Assembly (NCBI GenBank): GCA_963775275.1
Contig: CAVZII010000004.1
Location: forward strand, 62,001-126,000
Length of the DNA: 64,000 nucleotides
Source: JANWHQ01 sp963775275
GTDB taxonomy: Bacteria; Pseudomonadota; Alphaproteobacteria; Caulobacterales; Caulobacteraceae
Reading direction: 5' to 3'
Shown here: positions 15,980 to 23,895 of the stretch, one piece after another
How positions within the stretch are numbered: position 1 is the first letter of the stretch
Layout: every line of letters begins with the position of its first letter
Notes under the pieces: model-generated
What the model was told of the DNA's origin: nothing
Database searches by the model: none
What the model saw: only the letters and a program-made list of their open reading frames with translations
Position numbers and translations under genes: made by a program

Positions 15980-16764
15980 GGGGATGCGGCCGGGCGGGCC
16001 GGCGGTTCCAGGGGCTCGAGGCCGGCGAAGTCGAGCATGGCCTGAAAATCGGGCGGCGGCGAGGCGATGATGCGCCGGCGGCCGCCCTCGGGATGGGGGA
16101 ATTCCAGCGCGGCGGCGTGCAGCATCAGGCGCGGGACGGGCCGGCCGCCCAGCATCAGCGCGCCGCCATAGCGGACGTCGCCGAGGATCGGCCGGCCGAT
16201 GGAGGCGAGGTGGACGCGAAGCTGGTGCATGCGCCCGGTCCGGGGCTGGAGCTCGACCAGGGCCGCCCCCTCCCCTTCGGCGACCATGCGATAGCGCGTG
16301 AGCGCCGGCTCGGCGTCCGGGTGGTCGGGGACGCAGACGCGCATATAGGCCTCGCGGCCCTGCATCTCGCGGCGAAGGGGGGCCTCGATGACGCCGGCGC
16401 GCGGCTCGGGCGCGCCGGGAGCGACGATGGCGAGGTAGGTCTTCCCGACCTGGCGGCCCATCATCGCCTTGCCGAGGAACCCGGCCGCGGGCTTGGTCCT
16501 GGCGGTGAGGATGACGCCGGAGGTGTCGCGGTCGAGGCGATGGACCAGGCGCGGGCGCGCGCCGCCGGGCCGGGCGAAGGCCCAGAGCAGCTCGTCCAGA
16601 GTGTGGACCTGGGCGCGGCCGCCCTGGCTGGAGAGGCCCGGGGGCTTGTTCAGGGCCAGGAGCTGGGGATCCTCGTAGATGACGAGGGCGCGGACGAAGG
16701 CGATCTCGTCCGGACTGAGGGCGATGGGGCGGTCGACGGCGCGGAGGACACGAGCCCGGGGCAC
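15976..16764 (-). CDS. RluA-family pseudouridine synthase lacking an S4 domain
   Basis: 262 residues containing only the catalytic domain: VIYEDPQLLALNKPPGLSSQ, HRLDRDTSGVIL with the catalytic Asp, VGKTYLAIV, and PRTGRMHQLRVHLASIGRPI. The absence of an N-terminal S4 domain separates it from the RluC-like enzyme at 8196-9176 and resembles RluA/TruC-type enzymes that modify rRNA or tRNA. The first 20 residues (PRARVLRAVDRPIALSPDE) are weakly conserved, so the true start may be slightly downstream. Confidence 0.88.
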   Translation of the reverse strand: MPRARVLRAVDRPIALSPDEIAFVRALVIYEDPQLLALNKPPGLSSQGGRAQVHTLDELLWAFARPGGARPRLVHRLDRDTSGVILTARTKPAAGFLGKAMMGRQVGKTYLAIVAPGAPEPRAGVIEAPLRREMQGREAYMRVCVPDHPDAEPALTRYRMVAEGEGAALVELQPRTGRMHQLRVHLASIGRPILGDVRYGGALMLGGRPVPRLMLHAAALEFPHPEGGRRRIIASPPPDFQAMLDFAGLEPLEPPARPAASP

Positions 16765-16768
16765 TCAA

Positions 16769-16921
16769 CCTTCTCCCATAGGGAGAAGGAGGGGCCCGCT
16801 CGCGGAGCGAGCGGGAGGATGAGGGGCCAAGGCTCCCCCTGAGAAGGCGAACGCCCTCACCTTCCCATCCTCCTTCGCCAAGGCTTCGGAGGATGGGCCC
16901 CTTCCTCTCCCCACAGGAGAT
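16769..16921. repeat. Composite palindromic intergenic repeat (copy 2)
   Basis: CCTTCTCCCATAGGGAGAAGG, GCCCGCTCGCGGAGCGAGCGGG and a CCATCCTCC-N-GGAGGATGG hairpin, followed by CCCCTTCCTCTCCCCACAGGAGA. Word order matches copy 1 at 13203-13350. It fills the gap between rarA (ends 16926) and the RluA-like gene (starts 16764). Confidence 0.7.
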
Positions 16922-16925
16922 GAGA

Positions 16926-18239
16926 TCATTCGCGTCGCCTCTTCGCCCGAAGCTCGGCCCAGCGCTCCAGGCGCTCCTTGATGCGGGCCTCGGCGCCCTC
17001 GCCTTTCGGCGCGTAGAAGACCTGACGCTCGGCGCCCTCGGGGAAGTAGTCCTGGCCGGAGAAGCCCTCTTCGGTCTGGTGGTCGTACTCGTAGCCGGCG
17101 GAATAGCCGAGCTCCTGCATCAGCTTGGTGGGGGCGTTCAGGATGTGCTTGGGCGGCATGAGCGAGCCGGTCTGCTTGGCCATTCGCCGGGCCGCGCCGA
17201 AGGCGGTATAGGCGGCGTTGGACTTGGGCGCGGCGGCCAGGTGGATGCAGGCCTGGGCCAGCGCCAGCTCGCCCTCGGGCGAGCCCAGGAAGTCATAGGC
17301 ATCCCGCGCGGCGACGGCGATCAGCAGCGCGGTGGGATCGGCCAGACCGATGTCCTCGCTGGCGGCGCGGATCAGCCTTCGGGCGATGAAGAGCGGGTCT
17401 TCCCCGCCCTCCAGCATGCGCGCGAGCCAGTAGAGCGCCGCGTCGGGGTCCGAGCCCCGGATCGACTTATGCAGGGCCGAAATGAGGTTGTAGTGCTCCT
17501 CGCGGTCCTTGTCGTAGGCGGGGCTGCGCTTCTGGAGGACGCGGCCGAGGCCTTGGGTGTCCAAGGGTTCGGCAGGGGCGATGTTGTAGAGGGTCTCGGC
17601 CAGGCTCAGCACGTAGCGGCCGTCGCCGTCGGCCAGGGCGACCAGGGCCTGGCGGGCCTGGAGCTCGAGCGGCAGGGGCCGGCCCTCGTGCGCCTCGGCG
17701 CGGGCGAGCAGCTCCTCCAGGGCCGCGTCGTCCAGGCGCTTGAGCACGAAGACCTGGCAACGGGAGAGCAAGGCGCCGTTGAGCTCGAAGGACGGGTTCT
17801 CGGTGGTCGCGCCCACCAGGGTGACGACCCCCTCCTCGACGAAGGGCAGGAAACCGTCCTGCTGGGCCCGGTTGAAGCGGTGGATCTCGTCCACGAAGAG
17901 CAGGGTGGACTGGCCCGCCGCGCGCCGGCCGCGGGCGGTCTCGAAGGCCTTCTTGAGGTCGGCGACGCCGGAGAACACGGCCGAGAGCTGCTGGAACTCG
18001 TAGCCGGCTTCCTTGGCCAGGAGGCGCGCGATGGTGGTCTTGCCCGTGCCGGGCGGGCCCCAGAGGATCATGGAGGAGAGCCGGCGCGCCTCGGCCATGC
18101 GCCGGATCGGCCCGTCGGGACCGAGCAGGTGGTCCTGGCCCACCACCTCGTCCAGAGAGCGCGGGCGCAGCCGGTCGGCCAGGGGCGACGGCGCGGAGGG
18201 CTCCAGGCCAGCGGCTTGGAAGAGATCGGCCATGCGCAA
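16926..18239 (-). CDS. rarA: Replication-associated recombination protein A (MgsA/WRNIP1 family AAA ATPase)
   Basis: 437 residues, the normal length. The N-terminus has PLADRLRPRSLDEVVGQDHLL; Walker A is GPPGTGKTT, and Walker B is LLFVDEIHRFN. Also present are VGATTENPSFELNGALLSRC and the C-terminal RarA tetramerisation region (GSDPDAALYWLARMLEGGED, then YEYDHQTEEGFSGQDYFPEG). RarA acts at stalled replication forks. It is a single gene facing away from the ArsR unit. Confidence 0.95.
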   Translation of the reverse strand: MRMADLFQAAGLEPSAPSPLADRLRPRSLDEVVGQDHLLGPDGPIRRMAEARRLSSMILWGPPGTGKTTIARLLAKEAGYEFQQLSAVFSGVADLKKAFETARGRRAAGQSTLLFVDEIHRFNRAQQDGFLPFVEEGVVTLVGATTENPSFELNGALLSRCQVFVLKRLDDAALEELLARAEAHEGRPLPLELQARQALVALADGDGRYVLSLAETLYNIAPAEPLDTQGLGRVLQKRSPAYDKDREEHYNLISALHKSIRGSDPDAALYWLARMLEGGEDPLFIARRLIRAASEDIGLADPTALLIAVAARDAYDFLGSPEGELALAQACIHLAAAPKSNAAYTAFGAARRMAKQTGSLMPPKHILNAPTKLMQELGYSAGYEYDHQTEEGFSGQDYFPEGAERQVFYAPKGEGAEARIKERLERWAELRAKRRRE

Positions 18240-18278
18240 GGCTTAGAGCGGATCGCGGCCGGACGGTATCGGAAACGA

Positions 18279-18306
18279 TTGACTCATTGGTAATTACCTA
18301 TGTAAT
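18279..18306 (+). promoter_or_regulatory. Promoter with embedded operator for the ArsR-VOC unit
   Basis: TTGACT (18279-18284), a 16-bp spacer and TGTAAT (18301-18306) form a sigma70-like promoter. The spacer contains the perfect 10-bp palindrome GGTAATTACC (18289-18298), an ideal place for repressor binding. The expected transcription start, 7-8 bases after the -10, falls at about 18313-18314, on the ATG at 18314, suggesting a leaderless message. Confidence 0.6.
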
Positions 18307-18313
18307 GGCGTCC

Positions 18314-18646
18314 ATGGCCGTCGCCAGAGCGAGTTCGGACGCCTTCAACGCCGTGGCCGACCCGACCCGGCGCGAGATGCTGCAGCGGCTGATCCCCACC
18401 GGCGTGGAGCGCACCGCCGGGGAGCTCGGCGAAGGCCTGGCCTTGTCGCAGCCCACCGTCTCCCAGCATCTCAAGGTCCTTCGCGAGGCCGGCCTGGTCT
18501 CGGTGCGCGAGGAGGGCCGCTGCCGGATCTACCGTCTGAGGCTCGATCCGCTGGAAGGGGTGCACGACTGGGTGAACCGGATGATGAGCTTCAGCGACCC
18601 CGCCGGCCAGGTCTGGCGGCTGCATCCCGCGCGAGAGGAGGACTGA
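18314..18646 (+). CDS. ArsR/SmtB-family winged-helix repressor
   Basis: 110 residues from ATG 18314. The ArsR fold is clear: AFNAVADPTRREMLQRL, then TAGELGEGLALSQPTVSQHLKVL (recognition helix) and AGLVSVREEGRCRIYRL (wing). No metal-binding CxC motif is visible. This subgroup commonly sits with SRPBCC or VOC genes and may sense something other than metal. ATG 18305 is a possible earlier start but lies within the probable -10 element. The downstream VOC gene begins 2 bp after the stop. Confidence 0.88.
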   Translation: MAVARASSDAFNAVADPTRREMLQRLIPTGVERTAGELGEGLALSQPTVSQHLKVLREAGLVSVREEGRCRIYRLRLDPLEGVHDWVNRMMSFSDPAGQVWRLHPAREED

Positions 18647-18648
18647 GC

Positions 18649-19152
18649 ATGTCCATCAAGGGCGGCAAGCCCAACGACCGCAAGGTCACGCCGAACCTGA
18701 TCGTGAAGGACGCGGCCAAGGCGCTGGAGTTCTACGAGCGCGCGCTCGGCGCCAAGGCCATCTACGCCTCGCGCCTGCCCGACGGGCGGGTGCTGCACGC
18801 CCAGCTCCGCGTCGGGGATACGGTCTTCCTTGTCTCGGAGGAGAACATGGGCATGCCCGAGGAGGCGTTCGCGGGCCTCGAACAGGGCATGCGCACTCGC
18901 TCGCCCCACACGCTGGGGGGCACGAGCCTGGTGCTGGAGCTCTATGTCGACGACGTGGACGAGGCGTTCCGCCGCGCGATCGAGGCGGGCGGCAAGCCCA
19001 AGATGGACGTGGCGGACACCTTCTACGGCGATCGGCTCGGCCAGTTCGAGGACCCGTTCGGGCACGTCTGGGGGATCGCCACGGTGATCGAGGAGCTGGA
19101 GCCCGAGGAGGTGGACCGGCGCGCGCGAGCGCGGTTCGCGCCGACGGCGTGA
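18649..19152 (+). CDS. VOC-superfamily protein (glyoxalase/PhnB-like)
   Basis: 167 residues. The paired beta-alpha-beta-beta-beta layout is visible: TPNLIVKDAAKALEFYERAL opens the first module, and VLELYVDDVDEAFRRAIEAGG the second, ending in FGDP-like QFEDPFGHVWGIAT. It resembles PhnB/3-demethylubiquinone-type VOC proteins. The reaction is unknown; metal-dependent isomerase, dioxygenase or resistance-type binding roles occur in the family. It is coupled to the ArsR gene and is probably its main target. Confidence 0.85.
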   Translation: MSIKGGKPNDRKVTPNLIVKDAAKALEFYERALGAKAIYASRLPDGRVLHAQLRVGDTVFLVSEENMGMPEEAFAGLEQGMRTRSPHTLGGTSLVLELYVDDVDEAFRRAIEAGGKPKMDVADTFYGDRLGQFEDPFGHVWGIATVIEELEPEEVDRRARARFAPTA

Positions 19153-19180
19153 GAGAAGCCAAACGGACGAACAACCTCGC

Positions 19181-19262
19181 CCCCTCCACCAAAGGGGGAG
19201 GACTTTTGCGCCATTGATCTTCCCCCTTTGGGGGAAGTCCCCGCGAAGCGGGGGATGGGGGC
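19181..19262. repeat. CTTCCCCC-type palindromic repeat
   Basis: CTCCACCAAAGGGGGAG, then CTTCCCCCTTTGGGGGAAG and CCCCGCGAAGCGGGG, between the two VOC genes. The same words recur at 23771-23890, and a variant at 37553-37657. It is a REP-like element and does not code. Confidence 0.7.
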
Positions 19263-19288
19263 GATACGCACTGGAGGAGAACGAAGAC

Positions 19289-19690
19289 ATGGCCGAACCG
19301 GAGAAAGGCCCCGCCAAGGGGGTCACGCCTTATCTGACCTGCAAGGACGCCAATGCGGCGGCGGATTTCTACAAGCGCGCCTTCGGGGCGGCGGAGCCGT
19401 TCCGCCAGCTCGCGGACGACGGCAAGCGCCTGCTGCACTGCCACCTCGTCATCAACGGCGCCTCGGTGATGCTGTCGGACGACTTCTCCAGCGCCGGCGC
19501 GCCCGCACCGGCGGGCGTGACGCTGCACCTGCAGGTGGACGACGCCGACGCCTGGTGGAACCGGGCCATGGCTGCGGGGCCGTGCCAGGTCACCATGCCG
19601 ATCGGGGACCAGTTCTGGGGCGACCGCTACGGCCACTTCAAGGATCCCTTCGGTCACCGCTGGTCGATCGGCGGGCCGATCCGGAAATAG
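19289..19690 (+). CDS. VOC-superfamily protein (PhnB-like), second copy
   Basis: 133 residues from ATG 19289, which has GGAGGAG upstream; an upstream extension to 19214 is repeat-derived. VTPYLTCKDANAAADFYKRAFG starts module one, and VTLHLQVDDADAWWNRAMAAG module two, ending DRYGHFKDPFGHRWSIG. It is related to the preceding VOC gene but clearly divergent. It may be expressed from the ArsR promoter if transcription passes the repeat, or separately. Confidence 0.85.
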   Translation: MAEPEKGPAKGVTPYLTCKDANAAADFYKRAFGAAEPFRQLADDGKRLLHCHLVINGASVMLSDDFSSAGAPAPAGVTLHLQVDDADAWWNRAMAAGPCQVTMPIGDQFWGDRYGHFKDPFGHRWSIGGPIRK

Positions 19691-19765
19691 CGGCGCCGCC
19701 CGGCCGTAAGACTTCCCCTAGCCCGCCGACTACCTTTGCGAACGTGCACGGGACGGGCGGCCGGG

Positions 19766-20293
19766 ATGGACGGCGGGACGAGCCAGCAGAACGCGCGCTA
19801 CCAGGACGCGGCGGCCGCCTTCGGGCCGGCGCTGGAGCGGCTGGCGCGCGCCTATGAGGCCGATCCGGACGAGCGCCGGGACCTCTTGCAGGACATCCAT
19901 CTCGGCCTCTGGCGAAGCCTGGAAGGCTTCGACGGGCGCTGCTCGATGCGCACCTGGGTCTACCGCGTCGCGCACAACGTCGCCGCCACGCACGTCCGGC
20001 GCGGCCGGCGCCCAGGCTGGCGGCGGCGCGCGGATCTCGACGAAGCGGCCCAGGCGGCCGACGGGGACGACCCGGAACGCACAGTCGCCGAGCGGCAGAC
20101 GCTGGAGCGCCTCTTCGGCCTGATCCGCGCCCTGGGCTCGCCGGACCGCGAGGTGCTGCTGCTCTACCTGGAAGACCTCGACGCCGCCGCCATCGGCGAG
20201 ATCACCGGCCTCACGCCCGGCGCCGTGGCCACCCGCATCCACCGGCTGAAGGCGGCCCTCGCCCGAAGCTTCAACCCTGGAGGGGCCCCATGA
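19766..20293 (+). CDS. ECF-type RNA polymerase sigma factor
   Basis: 175 residues. Region 2: RRDLLQDIHLGLWRSL, then FDGRCSMRTWVYRVAHNVAATH. Region 4: LYLEDLDAAAIGEITGLTPGAVATRIHRLKAALAR. No region 3, as in extracytoplasmic-function sigma factors. ATG 19766 is the sensible start. The downstream membrane-protein gene overlaps its stop (ATGA, 20290-20293), an arrangement typical of a sigma factor and its membrane-bound regulator. The regulon is unknown. Confidence 0.88.
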   Translation: MDGGTSQQNARYQDAAAAFGPALERLARAYEADPDERRDLLQDIHLGLWRSLEGFDGRCSMRTWVYRVAHNVAATHVRRGRRPGWRRRADLDEAAQAADGDDPERTVAERQTLERLFGLIRALGSPDREVLLLYLEDLDAAAIGEITGLTPGAVATRIHRLKAALARSFNPGGAP

Positions 20294-20895
20294 GCACCGA
20301 TCCCTCCGCGCCCGAGGCGCTGAAGGCGCTGTGGCGTTCCCAGCCCCTGGAGGCGCCGACCATGTCGCTCACCGCGATCACCCGACAGGCCGACCTGTTC
20401 CAGCACAGAATCCGCCGGCGCAACCTGATGGAATACGCCGCCGCCGTCCTGGTCGTGGCCTTCATGGGCTACGGCCTCGCCTTCGGCGATAGCGGCTGGA
20501 TGATGCGGTCCTGGCAGGTCCTCACCATCCTCGCCGTGCTGTTCGTGGTCTGGCGGCTGCATCGCCGCGGACGGGCCGTCGCCCTGCCGCCCGACGCCTC
20601 CGCCCAGAGCCTGATCGACTTCCAGAAGCGGGAGCTTATCCGCCAGCGCGACCTTTTGCGCAGCGTTCCGTTCTGGTACGTGGCGCCCTTCCTGCCCGGG
20701 TCGGCCATGCTGTTCCTGGCGCGCTGGCTCGAGGAGCCGAGCCACCGCTGGACGCGCGCCCATGACCACGCGGTGATCATCGCCACCTTCGCGATCATGC
20801 TGCTGGTCCTGGCTGGCGTCTGCGTCCTCAACCTCTGGGGCGCGGCGCGCCTGCAGCGGATGATCGACCGGCTCGAGCGCACGCGCGCCGAGTAG
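20290..20895 (+). CDS. Membrane protein coupled to the ECF sigma factor (possible anti-sigma factor)
   Basis: 201 residues. A roughly 55-residue cytoplasmic N-terminus precedes four predicted membrane segments (about 56-75, 78-95, 124-140 and 155-176), and a charged C-terminus (RLQRMIDRLERTRAE) follows. There is no HxxxCxxC zinc motif of the ZAS anti-sigma class. The four-base overlap with the sigma gene is the main reason to suspect an anti-sigma or sensor role. I do not recognise the family. Confidence 0.65.
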   Translation: MSTDPSAPEALKALWRSQPLEAPTMSLTAITRQADLFQHRIRRRNLMEYAAAVLVVAFMGYGLAFGDSGWMMRSWQVLTILAVLFVVWRLHRRGRAVALPPDASAQSLIDFQKRELIRQRDLLRSVPFWYVAPFLPGSAMLFLARWLEEPSHRWTRAHDHAVIIATFAIMLLVLAGVCVLNLWGAARLQRMIDRLERTRAE

Positions 20896-20965
20896 GCCGC
20901 GCCCTTTTTCCGCCCCCGCGCGTGGGCTAAGAGCTTCGCACGCTATCAAATTCACGGGCAGGGAC

Positions 20966-21778
20966 ATGCCGGGAGAACTGGCCGGAGAGGTCGCGATCGT
21001 CACGGGCGCGGGGCGCGGCTTCGGCCGCGAGATCGCCCTTCGCCTGGGCCGCGAGGGGGCGTCGGTCGGCGTGATCTCGCGCAACAAGGCCGAGCTGGAC
21101 AAGGTCGCCGCCGAGATCGTGGCGGGCGGCGGCAGGGCCTTCGCGGTCACCGCGGACGTCACCGACAGGGCCGGGGTCGAGGCCGCGGTCGAGGCGGTGG
21201 AAGCGGTGCTGGGGCCGGTGTCCCTGCTGGTCAACAACGCCGGGCTGGACCGTCCCTTCGGCCCGATCGGCCATGTGGACCCGGACGAGTGGTGGGCGAC
21301 CATCGCCGTGCACGTGCGGGGACCCCTGCTCTTCATGAGCGCGGTGCTGCCGGGCATGCGCGCGCGAGAAAAGGGCCACATCGTCAACATCGCCTCACTG
21401 GGCGGCAATGTGGTCGAGCCCAACATGTCGGCCTACGCCGTGGGCAAGGCCACGGAGATCCGCCTGACCCAGCACGTCGGGGCCGAGACCAAGGGCCAGG
21501 GCATCGGCGTCTTCGCCATCGAGCCCGGCACGGCGATCACCAGCATGGGCGAGGGCACCCTGGCCAACCCCGAGGCGCAGAAGTGGATTCCCGGCGGCAT
21601 CGCCTTCCTGAAGCGGGTGCAGGAGGCGCACAAGGACCCGGCCGTCCGCGATGCGGTGTTCCAGCGCTGCGGGGACATGGTGGTCGGCCTGTTGTCAGGC
21701 CGCTACGACGTCCTGAGCGGGCGGTACCTGGAGCCGCAGGACGACTTCGACGCCCTGGCCAAGGAAGCGGCGCGCTGA
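20966..21778 (+). CDS. SDR-family oxidoreductase
   Basis: 270 residues. TGAGRGFG is the cofactor motif (residues 14-21), NNAG is present, IASLGG carries the probable active-site Ser, and YAVGK gives the Tyr/Lys pair. The C-terminal part (about 200-260) is longer than in the simplest SDRs. An NAD(P)-dependent dehydrogenase with unknown substrate. It stands alone between the sigma unit and the cytochrome gene. Confidence 0.87.
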   Translation: MPGELAGEVAIVTGAGRGFGREIALRLGREGASVGVISRNKAELDKVAAEIVAGGGRAFAVTADVTDRAGVEAAVEAVEAVLGPVSLLVNNAGLDRPFGPIGHVDPDEWWATIAVHVRGPLLFMSAVLPGMRAREKGHIVNIASLGGNVVEPNMSAYAVGKATEIRLTQHVGAETKGQGIGVFAIEPGTAITSMGEGTLANPEAQKWIPGGIAFLKRVQEAHKDPAVRDAVFQRCGDMVVGLLSGRYDVLSGRYLEPQDDFDALAKEAAR

Positions 21779-21918
21779 GATCAGGTCCTGTTCAGGAATG
21801 AGTCGCTATGCAGGCGTTTCTTGTCGCCGTTCACGGCGCCAGCTTGGCCGCAGGACCGGGCCGTGCCATTCCACCGCCCGCATCCGGCGACGGGCGACAT
21901 CTCACAAGGAGTGAAGAC

Positions 21919-22302
21919 ATGAGCGTGCGTATGGCGGTCCTGGCGGCCGCGGTTCTGGCGGCCGCGGGCGCGGCGCAGGCGGCCCCCGGCCCGGGCAACC
22001 CGGGCAAGGGCAAGGCGCTGTTCGATGCGCAGTGCTCGCTGTGCCACTCGGCCAACGCCGGCCAGGAAGGCGCCGCGCCCAGCCTCTACGGCGTGGTCGG
22101 CCGCAAGGCGGCCAGCGATCCGAAGTTTCCGGCCTACACCCACGCCCTGAAGACGTCGAACCTCACCTGGAGCACGTCCGAGCTGGATGCGTTCCTCAGC
22201 GGGCCCTCCAAGCTGGTGCCGGGCACCGCCATGCCGATCACCCTGAAGAACCCGCAGGATCGGGAGAATGTGATCGCCTATCTCGCCAGCTTGAAGAAGT
22301 GA
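21919..22302 (+). CDS. Small class I c-type cytochrome, periplasmic
   Basis: 127 residues with a signal peptide (VLAAAVLAAAGAAQA) and one haem-binding motif C-S-L-C-H (Cys39, Cys42, His43). The distal Met is probably the one in GTAMPI. GNPGKGKALFDAQCSLCHS and ENVIAYLASLKK match cytochrome c2/c550-like proteins. AAGGAG precedes the ATG. It carries electrons in the periplasm. The next gene, a sorbosone-dehydrogenase-like protein, begins 62 bp downstream, so the cytochrome may accept its electrons. Confidence 0.9.
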   Translation: MSVRMAVLAAAVLAAAGAAQAAPGPGNPGKGKALFDAQCSLCHSANAGQEGAAPSLYGVVGRKAASDPKFPAYTHALKTSNLTWSTSELDAFLSGPSKLVPGTAMPITLKNPQDRENVIAYLASLKK

Positions 22303-22364
22303 CGCTACGCTTGGATCGAATTCGCTAGCGTTCTAGCCATTCTTCAGTGCGGAGGATCCGCCCC

Positions 22365-23762
22365 ATGTCGCCACGCCTCCTGCCTGCCCTGGTCGCCTCC
22401 GGGGCCGCCGCGATCGGCCTGATCGCCGCGACCTCGGCCTGCTCTCAATCGCCGCCCGGACCGCCGTCGACCGGGGGGACGGGCACACAAGCCTCGCCCA
22501 TGGTGTTCGGCGACTGGCGGGCGGACGCGCCGGGCGTGCACCACCGCATCACCGCCGCCGACCTGCCGCCGCCCTTCACCAACGTCGGGGTGGCCATGGC
22601 CAACGTCGTGCCGCCGCCGGCCGGAGACCTGCCCAAGGTGATGGCGGGCTTCAAGGTCGAGCGCTTCGCCACGGGCCTGGAGGCCCCCAGGGCCATGCGC
22701 ACGGCGCCGAACGGCGACATCTTCGTCGCCGAGCAGACCGCCGGGCGCGTCCGCGTGCTGCGCGCGCCGGACGGCGCGGACAAGCCCTCGCAGAACGAGG
22801 TGTTCGCCACGGGCCTGGACCAGCCCTTCGGCATGGCCTTCTACCCGCTGGGGCCCGACCCGCAGTGGATCTATGTGGCCGAGAACAACCGGGTGCTCCG
22901 CTATCCCTACAAGAACGGGGACATGAAGGCTTCGGGCCCGCCGCAGGTGATCATCCCCGAGATCTCCAAGTCCACCGGCGGGCACTGGACACGCGACCTG
23001 GCCTTCTCGGCGGACGGCAAGACGCTGTTCATCGCGGTGGGCTCGGTCGGCAACCTCGACGAGGGGATGAGCAAGAAGAGCGTCGCCGAGGCCAAGGCCT
23101 TTGACGACAAGCACGGCCTGGGCGCCGCCTGGGACGTGGACGAGAACCGCGCCAACGTCCTGGCCGCCGATCCCGACGGCAAGAACGTCCACGTCTACGC
23201 CGCCGGCATCCGCAACTGCTCGGGCCTGACCCGCCAGCCGCAGACCGGCGAGATCTGGTGCTCGGTGAACGAGCGCGACATGATCGGCGACAACCTGGTC
23301 CCCGACTACGCCACCCACGTGCAGAAGGGCGCCTTCTACGGCTGGCCCTGGTACTACATCGGCGACCACGAGGACCCGCGGCTGAAGGCCGAGCGGCCCG
23401 ACCTGAAGGGGCAGGTGACGGTCCCCGACCTCTTGATCCAGCCCCACTCCGCGCCGGTGCAGATCAAGTTCTACGACGCCACGTCCGGATCCGCGGCATT
23501 CCCGGCCGAGTACCAGGGCGACGCCTTCATCGCGCTGCACGGCTCGTGGAACCGATCGGTGCGCACGGGCTACAAGGTGGTCCTGGCCCCGATGAAGGAC
23601 GGCAAGACCACGGGCGAGTACATCGACTTCATGACCGGGTTCGTCCTGAACAACGCCAACGTCTGGGCCCGGCCCTACGGCCTGGCGGTCGCCCACGACG
23701 GGGCGCTGCTGGTCAGCGACGACGCCAACGGACAGATCTTCCGCGTGACGCCGGCGAAGTAG
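22365..23762 (+). CDS. L-sorbosone dehydrogenase/PQQ-glucose-dehydrogenase-like beta-propeller
   Basis: 465 residues. ATG 22365 is chosen because GGAGG lies just upstream, inside the longer GTG-started frame. The N-terminus has a signal sequence with possible lipidation Cys (IAATSACSQ). The body is a six-bladed propeller of the soluble quinoprotein dehydrogenase type: GFKVERFATGLEAPRAM, FVAEQTAGRVRVL, GLDQPFGMAFYP, GGHWTRDLAFS, RNCSGL and LHGSWNRS. Such periplasmic enzymes oxidise sugars or aldehydes. PQQ binding is inferred, not proven. The cytochrome gene upstream supports a redox role. Confidence 0.85.
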   Translation: MSPRLLPALVASGAAAIGLIAATSACSQSPPGPPSTGGTGTQASPMVFGDWRADAPGVHHRITAADLPPPFTNVGVAMANVVPPPAGDLPKVMAGFKVERFATGLEAPRAMRTAPNGDIFVAEQTAGRVRVLRAPDGADKPSQNEVFATGLDQPFGMAFYPLGPDPQWIYVAENNRVLRYPYKNGDMKASGPPQVIIPEISKSTGGHWTRDLAFSADGKTLFIAVGSVGNLDEGMSKKSVAEAKAFDDKHGLGAAWDVDENRANVLAADPDGKNVHVYAAGIRNCSGLTRQPQTGEIWCSVNERDMIGDNLVPDYATHVQKGAFYGWPWYYIGDHEDPRLKAERPDLKGQVTVPDLLIQPHSAPVQIKFYDATSGSAAFPAEYQGDAFIALHGSWNRSVRTGYKVVLAPMKDGKTTGEYIDFMTGFVLNNANVWARPYGLAVAHDGALLVSDDANGQIFRVTPAK

Positions 23763-23770
23763 GGTGGCCA

Positions 23771-23890
23771 ATCCTCCCCCTTTGGGGGAGGTGGCGCGAA
23801 GCGCCGGAGGGGGCCGGTGCCTGCCAGCGCCAAGGATGTAAGCCCCCATCCCCCGCTTCGCGGGGACTTCCCCCAGAGGGGGAAGATCAG
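23771..23890. repeat. CTTCCCCC-type palindromic repeats between convergent genes
   Basis: CCTCCCCCTTTGGGGGAGG (23773-23791), GGCGCGAAGCGCC (23793-23805), CCCCGCTTCGCGGGG (23851-23865) and CTTCCCCCAGAGGGGGAAG (23867-23885) are four hairpins in 120 bp between the sorbosone-dehydrogenase and HtrA-like stop codons. They could jointly terminate both genes. Confidence 0.7.
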
Positions 23891-23895
23891 GTTCG

